From assembly GCA_944739405.2 (NCBI GenBank), contig OX123186.2, positions 37,743,551-37,807,550 of the forward strand: DNA of 64,000 bases. The letters are read 5' to 3'. Below, piece by piece: positions 10,831 to 22,384 of this stretch. A program made the position numbers and the translations under genes. The DNA comes from Euclidia mi (lineage: Eukaryota; Arthropoda; Insecta; Lepidoptera; Erebidae). Within the stretch, counting starts at the first letter, position 1, and every line of letters starts with the position of its first letter. A model generated the notes under the pieces. That model did not search any database and was not told the DNA's origin. It saw nothing but the letters and a program-made list of their open reading frames with translations.

Positions 10831-11010
10831 TTTTTTTAGGAGCTCCATACATAGCGAGAAGAAAGCGAATTCTGTTGGTGATAACTTCTTGTGGAGTTGA
10901 ATTACTCTTTTTAAAAACTTAAGCACACTGAACTAAATTTTGTTTTTCAAACATTTTAAAAACAGTTGTTTTACCTCTCCTGAAAAATGCAGATGTTGAA
11001 TCATAACCAG

Positions 11011-11251
11011 GGTCCCAATTCCGCTAAATAAATATAGTCGCGATATCATGTCAGTGTCATACTTACGTCACAAAAAGCGTATTCTTCTAAATTATATGAT
11101 ATTTGAATGAAATTGTAACGAGATCGTATGTGTCAACGACGAAATGTTTATTTTAAATTATACGATAATTACATAAGGTTATCAGAATACCGCTTTTAAA
11201 TCCATTCAAAATATGATATCAATGTCATATAAAAATAGCAGAATTGCCCCC
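11011..11251. mobile_element. MITE with CAG target duplication
   Basis: Imperfect TIRs (ggtcccaattccgcta and, inverted, ggggggcaattctgcta); CAG on each side. Same family as 61527-61806, sharing atgtcagtgtca, gagatcgta and tgtcaacgacgaa words. Non-coding. Confidence 0.65.
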
Positions 11252-11866
11252 CAGTTATTGCATGTAAAAATAGTGCATGATTTTGACACTTTGCAGAAGT
11301 CGATAAACTGTGTGATGATTAAATTACAGATTGTTGTTGAGCTTTTCCAGGTTTTAAGAAAAATATAGTGTTTTCGATTGGAGTTCGAGCAGTGAGTAAC
11401 ACGAGTAAGTGAGTCACACTGACATGACCGATAGAACGATATTTTTGTTTGTATTACGGCTTCAGTGATGTATATAGGTACGTGGTGTACTTATAAAGAT
11501 TATGACGATTACAACTCTTGCAACTTTTTGAATCGTTATATCTCAAAAACGGTGGCTCATAGGAAAAAAAGTATTTTGACATTTTTTATAGATAATTATC
11601 TGATCTACAATTTTTGTCTGAGCTAATTTTATGATAAAACTTACCATTTTGCTGAAAGTCGCGAAAAACCCGTTTTTGTGACCTTTAACCCCGAGTAAAT
11701 TATTTTGCACGTGCCGGATCGATGAGGACTTTTCACATTTCCTTTATAACAGTGTATTGAACAATCCTACCAATATTCAGCCAAGTGGGAATTTTTGAAG
11801 AAGATATATATGGGAATTTTTGTTACCTCATCCCTATTGTTTAGTCTAATTTGACCGGACTAATAA

Positions 11867-13611
11867 ATTTCATGCACTTTTCGTTATTCTAATGGGGATA
11901 AGAATCATCTGTAGAGCATTTTGTTCAAATGTTTTAGATGTGTTACAATAAATCTCCTTAAACTTTCATGGTCATTAACAATACTGTAAATGTTTTCACC
12001 GGGCGTTCTGTGTAAAGATATGTAACAAATACGTGGCTCATATCCCAAAAAACAATTGAAATATTATCAGAAATCAAAAACAATTTAATATCCTTTAACT
12101 GAAAATATAATAATACGGTTATACCCAAGTTAGGTAGTTGTCATGTATCGGCGAACGGGCTTAAAGTCGGTCGTCTAAACTCAAACTGGCACAATATCCG
12201 GGGGTTATCACGTGACACGCCAGCTGCCGCCGCGACCATTACACTGGACCGTTGCCACCGAAAACGTATGCCATATACACACCGCATGTTACTTCTATAC
12301 TCTACTGTGTATCTCCACTTGTCCGTACAAATTGGCGCCGCAAACTTTTCGGGCTGTCGATTATGAAGCTCGCCAATTTGGATTTTTGTATGTTAATTAA
12401 GCCACAACACTAGGTCTCAATGTAGAGTAAATTGGATTGCAGTGTTCTGGTCGGTGGTGACGGATTTAGAACACAAAATGACACTGCTCCATTTCATTCC
12501 GTGGTGTCCTAAGGTCAATACACGAAGCATATAGTAACTTTGCGACCAACATAAAACCAACCCATATGGCTCGCGTGATGTAGTAGGCGAAATAATCCTA
12601 TTCACGCATAGTGCTACTGTGCAGCAAATTGGGAGAGAAATAATGTTAAGGTTCATGGATAATTTAATTTGTGTATAAAAATGAATGGAGTTTAGTTCGC
12701 GGCCCCAATTTTGAACGTTAACAGAAGCAGTCGCAGCACTGGTTGGCTTCTCTCGAGTATGCAATGAACAATAGCTACAAAAGTCCTTACGCTAATCATA
12801 ATATTGTGCTAATGCATCTACAATCGCCAACGGCACCAATGACAAATTCTCGCTCCTAGTATACCTAAATAGCGTCTATTAGTAGGGTGCTAGTCGACGC
12901 TATTCAGATGGACCTTAAAACACATTCATCGTCAAAACAATGATTAGAGCTGAACCTCGTTGGCTACAGATATCCGTCAGACGATATATTCAGTAACAGG
13001 GACGTCTACCTACAGGTTCTTGTTCTAAACAAGATATTTGCACACAACTCACTCAAGTTTATATAGCAAAATTTATTTCTTCGGAACATCCGCCACAAAA
13101 CTTAAACTCCCAAGGATTTGTTGTGCAAAAATTGAATTCGCGAATTCACGTTGAACAAAGAACATGTAATACTCATATATCACTTTCCACCTGTCCTGTG
13201 CTTCACGTCTAACCAACGTTTATTTCAGAGTACGAACACAAAACCCGTTGGATATGATGAAATAGGGCAGTTGCATCGCATTATAACTTGAGCGCGAGCT
13301 GTGGTGCATGTTTTGACGTAAATGTAGACGAGTTTATTTTGTTACCTTGATTCATTTCAAGTGAAAGTGTACGTTGCATAATAGTGTTTGTATATGAAAT
13401 ACAGAAAGGGAATACAATATAAATGAGTTACGTTGATTTCTGCGTATGCAGTTGCTCTCAGTGAACGTCAACATTTTAATAAATTATGATTGTATTAATC
13501 TTGCTTATCTGTAAGTAACCAAGTTAAAAGAATTACTAACTCTTATAAGAATACGAGCGGATCCAGCAAATCATATCGTGACACAGCGCAATCCATTGAA
13601 ATAATCCATCA
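11867..13611. other. Unit A non-coding stretch, counterpart of 24900-26675
   Basis: A GC-richer patch at about 12130-12780 is very well kept between units, including a 61-codon open frame at 12212-12400. It also holds tataaaa at about 12675. It could be an old promoter or CpG-rich 5' region, but no downstream exon was recognised. Confidence 0.25.
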
Positions 13612-13865
13612 TGACTGCACGGTTCGCATAGTAGTTTAAGCGGTCGCCTCACCGCTTGATACCTACTGCGTAGTGTTGTGGGTTCGATTTCCATTCGAGA
13701 CAACACTGTGCGATTCAAGAATTGTTTCAAGTCTGAGTGTATGAACACCCAGACTTTAAACAATTCATGGCAATTCATGCAAACACGATACAATCGAGCA
13801 CCATGAGGTGTTCGATAGTTGCGTGTTTGCAAAGCCCCCCGCAATACAGGATTTATTCCTATTGT
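13612..13865 (+). mobile_element. tRNA-headed SINE, unit A
   Basis: A-box-like tagtttaagcggtcgcc, B box gtgggttcgatttcc, then the body tgtgaacaccc-type words and the tail cgcaatacaggatttattcc. Counterpart at 26676-26930, so it predates the duplication. Confidence 0.75.
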
Positions 13866-16034
13866 GGTAGCTGCGTACGGCCACTACAGAAAATTTGTGC
13901 AAAGATATACGAAGTAAGGCTGCATGTAGCGATAATATCGTGTTTGCACAAATTTTCTTTGGCATTGACTTAGATTTTGGCGTCAAAATCTTTTCTAGCC
14001 ATAATACGTCCGGTGCAGGTGGGCCCTCAATCCGCTATATACGGTCTGAGGGCCCAACTAAACAGTCAATAACTCGCTTATTTGACTTTCACAAAAATGG
14101 ATTCCTACTTTCACAATTGTTTGGGAATGCACACTAAATCCTTAGCATATTTCCAAAGAATTTTAACAAAGTAGCCCTCACACCGCATGCACATGATCCC
14201 TCTTAGCTAAAATTAGAGGCGTACAGCGTATGTACGCTACACTTGGAGTTAATAGCTACATTCATAATATAATTACGCACCTAGCACTTATAAGTCCTTC
14301 TACAAGTAGCACAGATAATAGAAAGCATTTTTATTAAACACTTCAATCAAATATATAGGTACCTATATTGCCTGACATGATAGCGTTAGCTTTGTACAGA
14401 TTCTAACAGAATGCCATGCAGATATACTCCGGAGCAAACTCACGGCGCGCACCTTTCGTAGTGTAGTTAGTGTGCAGGAAAGCATCGTGAAGAAACCCAT
14501 AAGTATGAGTGGTTTCTACAGAGTTCTCGAAAGACATGATCACTAACCTGCATTTGACCAGCATGTTAGACTATGGCTGAACTCTTCTCATAAAAAAGAA
14601 GAAGTCAGTAGTGAGATAGTTTGAACAGGACTAATAAATCCATTGCTAATGCTAACTATGTAAATCTACCTTAATTCTTTCTCCACAAAGCTATTGAAAA
14701 AAAAATCAATGTAGGTAAAGCAAAAGATTTTCATTATAGATACATAAACAAAGCTTCCATTTAAAGAGTGCAATCGATCCGAATATGCTCTTGTCAATAA
14801 TACACTATGCTTATTCACAAGAGGAAACTCACTAGACTGTGCTGATTTTCAATTCAAGTTAAGAAACTTGCTCACTTTGGACGCCGATAAAAAATATACA
14901 GTGTTCTTTATCAGCTACTGAAGCGCTCTGCCAAATTCCCTTCAACTCGATTTGGTGCCTAACTGGTGAAGAAAGTTTATTTTAGTAGTAAACTTTAAAG
15001 AAAAGCGATGTCACACACGACTGAATTTAAAAAAACAATAGATTTAGCAAATGTATGTGTCTAAAGTTTGGCAATACTATAATGTATTCTGAACATATTA
15101 TGTTCTCTTGTAGATAATTATGTACTTAATCATCTGATTTATAAATATTTTACCTATTACCCTTAAGATAATAATGTAGGTACTTAAGAAATCTAAACTT
15201 ATAAGCAGTGAAAGTAGATGTCACCTACTACTGTATTTTAACCAAATGCTCATTTGACAGGTTTTCAAAGCGCTATGTTTCTTAAAACCATTGCTGCTTA
15301 TAAGTTTAGATTTAGGTGTTTATTTAAATGTTCAATTCCATTAACGACGAAACTATGTACCAAAATGTTCTGGGCTACAAATAAACAGGAAACAGGCTTT
15401 GATACCATGTCGACGGATCTTGAACCATTTCAAGTGGTCCTTACCATTACCTAACAGTGTCCCAATATCTATCCTAGTATTTTCAGATTCCCAAGTGGCT
15501 TCAGGGAATATCGGTACCGGGTGTCACAGATGTCGTCTGACAACTGATCCCGACCGCAAAACATGCTTCGCCCGATTGCTTCTCAATAATGTAATCGGTG
15601 ATTTTACTTCCCCTGAGTGAATATTAAAGTCGCTTTGTTTACTTCGATTTTGGTTATTCTGACAGTTGGCAATTTAGATTACATTTTCAAGAAAGTATTT
15701 GTTAATTGTTTTAAATAGACAGTAAGGTAGTTTATTGAGCATGTTAGTTACAGATTATTATGAGTGCGGCTGAAAAATCACGATAATGAATGTAAACGAC
15801 AATTAGTAATTGACATTTTGCCAAAATCTACAAATCAATGGGTACTTTTCGATACTTTTTTGGCCACGAGAAGACGCTCCGTAGCGTATTGTCTGCTTCT
15901 ACGTAGGTATCTCGTGGAACTAAATTTATTTTGATGTGCTTGTGGTAATACGTAAAATACGGCTTGTCGCACAAATAATTTAACGAGATTACATTGACCT
16001 ATTAGAAAGCACTCCCTGAATCGGAAATATTTAC
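13866..16034. other. Unit A non-coding stretch with two small foldbacks
   Basis: No gene seen. Hairpins: gggccctca paired with tgagggccc (14021-14055), and a perfect 20-bp inverted pair at 15189-15208/15294-15313. Both recur in unit B (27081-27115, 28262-28386). Confidence 0.4.
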
Positions 16035-16205
16035 CTTGAATAAATCCTGTATTGTGAGGGACTTTACAAACATGCAAAGAATGGACACAATGAACACCCA
16101 GACGCGAAATAACAATAATTTATGAATCACACGACATGAAGTTTGGCTCGTGTGGGTATCGAACCCACAACACTTGACGCAGTGTCAAGCGGCGAATTTA
16201 CCCAT
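16035..16205 (-). mobile_element. tRNA-headed SINE fragment, unit A
   Basis: On the reverse strand: gtgggttcgatacccacacg B box and tgggtgttcattgtgtcc body, tail truncated. Counterpart at 29118-29282. Confidence 0.7.
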
Positions 16206-17218
16206 CTAGTAAATTTATTCGGTTTATGTTATTTCAATTATTTTATCAATATGTCCACCAACGCCCTTCAGCCGTTTAAATCACTTACGCCAGTTACACC
16301 GTGACAATGAAAATGAATGTCGCGTTTTTTGTATTCCACTGGGTTATTTCTCGTTGAACTTTTTTATTTGTTCATGTAATTATTTCATAAATTTTGTCAC
16401 GCACACACCCTAAGGTATAATTAAAAGCTCTCTATGCCCTTGACCCAATCACTGAGGCACACTTCAAGCTTTTAAATGTTAATGGGCCGTTCCTGTGTAG
16501 TATGTAGATATGTAATTTCCATTTTACACGGTCGAGACCCTTTCAGGTCCTTCTGATGTGTGTGCCACAATCACGTTAGGATACTCAGTCTCACTAGCCT
16601 TTCCAGTATGTTACCATCGAACTCAATTTTGGTGTTATACAAACCGCTCATGTGGTTATGACCAGCCAGTGCGATTAAATAAAGTGCATTGAATGAAACA
16701 CCCGTTGTGGTTGCCTATATGCTCTTGCCATTATGGTATAGAACGGGTAAATATTTTACAATAACGCACTATTATTTTCATCGGATTGCGGTACAATAGC
16801 AACTTATACAAATGTCATGACTCGCTATAAACTATAACCACACCGATTAGCATAGCTTTCATACAGCAACGCCAACGCACCATCTCGAATACCTGCTAGT
16901 TACCAACGCAAGCACTTGATAACACAAGATTAATGAAAACGAAAAATCTTTTAAAACCATATAATAAATTATTACAAAATTCTAAAACAAAATTTGTAAC
17001 AAAACTGAAATGTTTGTCCAAATTATTTCTTTACAAGTACATTTGTAATAACTGAACACTTTGCCAAACCGTAGCTCGGAAATAATCTGTAAAAAATAGA
17101 TATTTGTTATAAATTAATGGTTATAAATAATTATATTATTAATTATTAATACTTAATTGTATTATTAATAATCTCATAATGTTCATAAATATTAATTATT
17201 AATAAGACAGTAGGGAAA
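16206..17218. other. Unit A AT-rich non-coding stretch
   Basis: Nothing recognised on either strand. Counterpart 29283-30345 in unit B. Confidence 0.4.
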
Positions 17219-17388
17219 TCTAATATATAAAATTCTCGTGTCACAGTTTTCGTTCCCATACTCCTCCGAAACGGCTTGGCCGATTTTGATGAAATTTTTT
17301 GTGCTTATCCGGTATCTATGAGAATCGGCCAACATCTATTTTTCAAAAAAAAAAAAATTTGCAAAACAACGTTTGCCGGGTCAGCTAG
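17219..17388 (+). mobile_element. Short non-autonomous Helitron, unit A only
   Basis: Begins TCTAATATATAAAA, ends GGGTCAGCTAG, inserted between A and T. Unit B at about 30356 reads gggaaatataag with no interruption, so the ends are defined exactly by an empty site. 170 bp, no coding. Confidence 0.9.
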
Positions 17389-17637
17389 TATAAGTATAGA
17401 TACCTTACATTAGTGATCTGTCCAAAAAATGTTTCTATTCAACACTTTTTCTTGGTTTTTGCACTGAAACAAAGACACCAGTTATTTGACATTAAATAAT
17501 CCAAGTTAGTTTGGGTTCTTGAAATAGTTTTTTATATAGGTACCACGGATTGCGTTTGAGTTGCTTATTGCCGAAATAATGTAGAATATCATCTTGGTCA
17601 ATCTATTTATCGTCATAGCCTGTTAGTTTTCTTTTTT

Positions 17638-17845
17638 TTTTAAGACAACTCCCGCATTAGGACTTAATCCTGTGTCGCGGGGGACTTTACAAACATATAA
17701 CTAACAGACACAATGAACACCCAGACTCGAAACAACAATTTGTGTATTACACAAAGTGTTGCCTCGTGTGGGGATCGAACCCACAACACGGCGCCGTGTC
17801 AAGCGGCGAGGCGGCCGCTTAAACCACTACGCCAACCGTGCAGTC
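17638..17845 (-). mobile_element. tRNA-headed SINE, full length, unit A
   Basis: On the reverse strand: gcacggttggcgtagtggtt A-box region, gtgggttcgatccccacacg B box, cgagtctgggtgttcattgt body, tail aggattaagtcctaatgcgg. Counterpart at 30597-30808. Confidence 0.8.
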
Positions 17846-18065
17846 GAAAGTACAATGTACGATAATGGACATGAATAGAGTATTTGACTTCGTTTCACAT
17901 GGATTTTACTTCAAAACAGTTTCCCTTAGTCTGTTTAGATTTCAGCTTAATATTGGACCTATTACATGATGACTACTTAATTTCATACACAAAATTAAGA
18001 ATTACTGGATAAGACAATGAGGTATTCACTCAGTAACTATGAATTAAATCAAGGGAAGGTAGTAT

Positions 18066-18090
18066 GAGTAGTAGTAGTAGTAGTAGTATT
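18066..18090. repeat. AGT microsatellite, unit A
   Basis: About seven agt units; the same length class in unit B at about 31030-31054. Confidence 0.8.
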
Positions 18091-18135
18091 GAAATATTAG
18101 TACATTATGTCTAATATTTCAATTTTATAAGAAAA

Positions 18136-18290
18136 CTAGCTGTGCCCGCGACTCCGTTTGCGCGTAATTGGTTTTTCATTAGACTACAGAATTCTTAACC
18201 AAAACGTTTTAAGTTGCATATATTGTAATTAAAAACCTATGTAGTAGTAGTATAGTGAATAGTTTAGATATAGATATCCTAAAAATAACT
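18136..18290 (-). mobile_element. Helitron 3' end, unit A
   Basis: Starts on the plus strand as ctagctgtgcccgcgactcc, the reversed 3' terminus (hairpin plus CTAG) of a common lepidopteran Helitron. The 5' end was not found. Counterpart from 31102. Confidence 0.55.
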
Positions 18291-18311
18291 CAAATAACAA
18301 TAAATTAGTAT

Positions 18312-18620
18312 ACAGGGTGTCACGGGACCCATCACGAAGCCGAAGTCTACTCGTTTTGCACATCATGCCAAGTCATACTAAGCAAAAAAACCGGGAAACG
18401 ATTTTTTTGTGGAGAATTAAAAGTGCGCACATGCAATGCTCGAAATGCCTACTTATCCATGGGTGCATAGGGCATCAAAGGACACATTCGCGGTAAATGC
18501 ATCGATATTGTACCTAATTAGAAAAACTGTACGGTGACTTTCAGCCTCAACATCTCCTAAAAAGACATATATCTTAGGTATAACGTAAAAGTAGAGAGAA
18601 ATAAGTCACAAATTTATTAT
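18312..18620. repeat. Candidate TE end tacagggtgtcacgggaccc, unit A
   Basis: A cagggtgtcacg terminus preceded by TA, resembling Tc1/mariner-type ends. No matching opposite end was located. Counterpart from about 31275 in unit B. Confidence 0.3.
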
Positions 18621-18624
18621 CTAA

Positions 18625-19269
18625 CTAGCTTTTGCCCGCGGATTCGCTCGCGTAATTCGGAGTTCTCTAGTTATAGTTTGTCAAGGTTTCTCATCTATGT
18701 TCGGAGTGACACAAATCTCCTTTATTGGGCGCATACTTCTATAATTGTCATTTTAATGCAAAAAGTATTTACACATCCAAACTACTTAGTACTAAGACTT
18801 AGTAGTACTGTAGTACTTAAAATGTTATCCGGTATCTGTGACGTTTCGCTAGAGTGGCCAATATGGCGACTGTGATTTATCTGTCAGTAGGTACCATTAG
18901 AGTTTAACAAAATACTCGACAATCCGAATTTCGCGGATATATGTTATCGACACGAAATCTTTATTTTTTAATGTTTTATTATTCAGGTAAGGTTTCGATG
19001 TACTCCTTGACGAAATTATTAATATAAGATTTGACACTGCGATAGCAGCGCAGTCCGTCGGTTCCAATGTGAAACATTCCAAAATCCACAACTACTTACA
19101 GATTAAAAATTAAGTAAAAAAACATTTTCCAGTGAACTAAATTGTGAATCTAAACCATTATTAAGTCCCCTTGAACACACACAAAAAAATTCATCAAGAT
19201 CGGTGCAGTCGTTTAGGAGGAGTTCAGTGACATACACACGCACACTAGAAATATATAGGTATATAAAGA
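18625..19269 (-). mobile_element. Non-autonomous Helitron, 645 bp, unit A
   Basis: Reverse strand starts TCTTTATATACC at 19269 and ends with a GC hairpin and CTAG at 18625, between A and T. Related copies: 31590-32206 (duplication counterpart), 39913-40412 and 33233-33408. It lies just downstream (minus strand) of the helicase remnant. Confidence 0.8.
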
Positions 19270-19993
19270 TAGTCTACATTAAAGCTTCTTTGTACACTAT
19301 ATTAGACGTATAGCCCTCGGGGATGAAAACATATAGGTGCCTAGTGACACTTAAAAGGGGCAGAGACACATAAAGCTGACCAAGCGCAAAACAGCTGTTA
19401 CTTAGATCTCACCCACAACTTTCAGCCATTGTTAATTGGCTTACTGGAAACTGGACTCGTTTGAAACTAAACAAAAAATTGATTTAATTTAGAGGAGGAA
19501 ATCCTTAGTATATAAACATTATCACCTACCCACCGCACCCTGCTAAAATCTTTGCTTCAATCACGTTTCGTTGTAAATTTGTCACTTTTCTGGTGCAATC
19601 ACAAAGCTTAACCCCACTTGGGTTACATTTCTAAGAAGTATTATAAGTAGGTACGCCGACTTTTAAATTAATCTTTTGAGATAGCAATCCAGGAGCATTA
19701 ATGAATTCCAAAAAACCCACTTGTTTTTCAATAGTTTTTAGACACAACATCATTGTTATACACAGGTGATAACAGATTTTGCATCAATGAAACTGTGCAA
19801 TACAGGTTTTCATTCATTTCATAAGAATGACTTTCTCTTGATCGTGCGGGTACACGCCGCAAAGATGCCAATCGCGAGTAAAAAGTCAGAGAATTCCTGT
19901 GCATTTTCGTTGCCTCCGAATCGCGCTCGCATACTTAATCTGAAATGCATAGCGAAAATACAACTCCACAGTCTAGAACTCTTTAGACAGACT
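19270..19993 (-). pseudogene. Degraded Helitron helicase, C-terminal part, unit A
   Basis: Reverse-strand fragments in order: CLKSSRLWSCIFAMHFRLSM-type helicase segment and AQEFSDFLLAIG, then GQLYVSLPLLSVTRHLYVFI and TSNIVYKEAL, typical of the helicase C-terminus. Frames shift and stop repeatedly. It is cut at 19993 by the duplication junction. Confidence 0.75.
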
Positions 19994-20287
19994 ATATATA
20001 TAATTTTTTCTCATTTACCATATAAACTTGATCCATACCCTCCCTAGGCCCTCTGGCGTCCTGATCTAGGCAATCGGCTGCCGACGCCCTTGCAAAGACA
20101 TACACAAAGTACTATTACCTACATATTTGAGCACACGTGATCTTGAATTTTGATTGAATATTTAGTTTGAGCTCAAATTATCGTCATCATATATATAATT
20201 ACTTTTCTTGACTTGAGCCTAAACTACGTACTATTTGGAATCTTACCCCAACAAAGATAATCGTATAAGTTAAATTGATATGTTCAG

Positions 20288-20412
20288 AGCCTCCTAGAAG
20301 ATCCAACTTACGTCGGCCTAAAACGAAAGCGGGTCCGAGGTGAAGAATACAATGAATTCATTGATGAATTTAGGGACGCATGTGTCGAGAGATTCGGCCC
20401 TAATACGCTCGT
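20288..20412 (+). pseudogene. Orphan copy of malic-like exon d, unit B
   Basis: Near-identical to 3283-3407 with the same acceptor and donor; one visible change puts Arg for Met in DEFRDACVERF. Exons a-c are not repeated in unit B, because the duplication starts inside the intron before this exon. The exon therefore has no upstream partners of its own, though it could be spliced after unit A exons in a readthrough transcript. The same downstream acceptor and stop are repeated at about 20741-20759. Confidence 0.8.
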
Positions 20413-20529
20413 GTAAGTTATTTATTATTCTAATTTTGTAGAAGATTTAAAGAAAAACATTCCCTTTGAAAAGCAACACCTTACCGTGTCGACCGGAAAC
20501 TACGTAAGTAATAAAAACTACGAAAGATG

Positions 20530-21235
20530 CATAGATATATAAATAGTATTCACCTTTTTATATTTGTAATAAGATTAAGGACAAAAAAAATCCCAAATTT
20601 TTATTCATTCACAACCGATTTAGTTGATCCAACTGTAATCTGTAACTGTATAAAATACTTTTCTTTTTTAAATATAATACGTAAATGGAAGCTTTCATAA
20701 TTATATTTTTTCAGTAAAACATTTTTGTTTTTGTTTGCAGATTAAAATCATTGCCTTAGTGAATACGGCCTTTAACAAAAATATATAGTGAACGTAATGT
20801 TTATGTTGACATGCAAGCCCCAAGCGGAGCAATGCCAGCGTAATCATGGCTTGAAGACTAATTTAGATATACATGTCGTATAATGGACGAAAATAAACCA
20901 TACCACAGAAAGAAGGCATGGTTTTTCATACATAATTTGAAAATGCAGCCACTCGTCCAGTTAACTGCAATGCGGCACACTGCATAAGTGCATATGGGCA
21001 CTATTAATATTTTTCTATACAGCGTTTCTGTAAGTTAATTTGAGATCATTCCATACACGTATAGATAACGATTCCATCCTTTGGTATACGACACTCACAT
21101 TCACAAGTTTGCGTATTCCACAAGTAGGTAATTCTTTTACGATCCACAAAAGCTATTATAATATTTACAAAATGCACATTCCTAATATTATGTTAATTTT
21201 AATATAATGCTTCCTGCTAACAAATATCATTTGCT
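20530..21235. other. Unit B counterpart of 6491-7196, empty site of the mariner-like element
   Basis: Reads gatgcatagatatataaatag across the site where unit A has the 2.95-kb transposon. Repeats the acceptor and stop described for the malic-like gene. Confidence 0.6.
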
Positions 21236-21245
21236 AGTAGAGAGA

Positions 21246-21505
21246 TTTGCTCATAGCGAGACTTGGCTTGCCGTTCGTAACAGATCGGCAAAGTTAAGCA
21301 ACGCTTGCACAGGTTGCCACTTGGATGGGTGACCGTGTGTGGCATTTTCATCTGAGCGTTACCGTGCTTCGGAGGGCACGTAAAGCTGTCGGTCCCGGCT
21401 CTTGTCTAAAGATAAGGGTCGTTAGGCCATGTCGGAGGCCTTCGGGCGGTCTGAAAACTCCGACACCAGAGTTAGCCACACACTCACACGAAAAACAAAA
21501 CAAAC
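21246..21505 (+). mobile_element. 5S-rRNA-headed SINE, unit B only
   Basis: The head contains gatcggcaaagttaagcaac and acttggatgggtgacc, matching the 5S internal-promoter half, then cggagggcacgtaaagctgt body and a caaaacaaac tail. Flanked by agtagagaga on both sides (21236-21245, 21506-21515); unit A has one copy and no insert. A reversed relative is at about 57775-57965. Confidence 0.9.
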
Positions 21506-21663
21506 AGTAGAGAGAGCATTTTACTTAAAAGTTGTTTTGGCCCTTCAGTAAACTTACCAATGCTTTTAATCAGATTAGGCAACATTATACAAATTGTTAG
21601 CAAGATTATTACAGAACTAAATAAATAATAACAAGAAACCAAGAACTTAGGGTCCCAAGCCAA

Positions 21664-21840
21664 CCTCACCTGCAAGTGGTGCACCTGCCGATCAACGAGG
21701 CTCTGGCAAACAAAATATCCCGATAAGCGGCAATAGGCTCGCCAGCTATTACGTGTGATCAAAACACTGGCGAAAAGTGGGCGTTTATTATGCCTCTGCC
21801 TACCCCTTCGGGGAAACAGGCGTGAGTCTGTGTGTGTAAA
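21664..21840 (+). repeat. SINE/LINE-tail repeat, unit B counterpart
   Basis: Same as 7340-7530 apart from a few changes, including a 4-base loss in gatcaacgaggctc. Confidence 0.65.
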
Positions 21841-22384
21841 TAATAAATGAGATCCAAAAATATATTATTGCCAGACGATTGTAGCACAGTCGTAACTTGT
21901 TCATCGTCTCGCATGAATTTATTCGATGCACTTTACAGACGGTCTTCCATTGTTTTACCCGTTGAGTTTGGTTAAAGATAAAATTACACGAACGTACAGC
22001 TTGTCGTAGTTACACATGTAGTTACAAATAGCTGTATGTATGTACATTTCGATTTAATTACCAATCATGTATGTATTTTCACTAAGCGCATTGTACTTGA
22101 ACATTGTTTCACATAACATGATTTTGGACTGGACGCCCTAGGGCGCTTTCAGTACAACGACACGCATGGCAATATGCATGCAACACTGGAGGTTCCGCCT
22201 CTGTGGGCCCGAAGCAATATTACAAGCACGTAATATGTGAACGCAAATATTATATGAAGATTACAAAGCTTTACTAGTAATCTTTTAATGGCAAATGACT
22301 ACGCAAATAAAGATCATCGCATCAAGTGGTTGTTGGAGCAAGGCATATAAGATATATTTATTATTTATATAAGTATGTATGTAT
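21841..22384. other. Unit B non-coding stretch
   Basis: Counterpart of 7531-8040 in part; sequence between about 22265 and 22384 is poorly alignable with unit A. No gene seen. Confidence 0.3.

Larger units (their letters stand above)
9590..11862. mobile_element. 2.27-kb DNA transposon with about 330-bp terminal inverted repeats, unit A only
   Basis: Ends TAGTCCGGTCAA and TTGACCGGACTA; inverted similarity extends about 330 bp inward (9590-9920 against 11505-11862). Flanked by ATAA on both sides (9586-9589, 11863-11866). Unit B at about 24890-24905 reads straight through with one ATAA, so this is an exact empty site. Inside are a cysteine-rich coding fragment, a SINE-tail repeat (10648-10830) and a MITE (11011-11251). 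No DDE transposase is visible, so the copy is non-autonomous and its superfamily is unresolved. Confidence 0.85.
2993..19993 (+). repeat. Segmental tandem duplication, unit A (about 17.0 kb)
   Basis: Collinear with 20002-32925 from the run before ctcatttaccatataaac to the shared end gacagact. Over shared parts most 60-base lines differ at only a few positions. Unit A is longer because of its own insertions: 3536-6488, 9590-11862 and 17219-17388. Its left edge lies inside a GGGCGTCG-ended repeat and its right edge inside a Helitron helicase fragment. Confidence 0.93.

Noticed and set aside
12212..12400. 61-codon open frame identical in both duplicated units
   Set aside because: Identity is expected from the recent duplication; no splice or domain support.
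21255..21335. 5S rRNA gene
   Set aside because: Only part of the 5S sequence is present and it is fused to a SINE body with target duplications.
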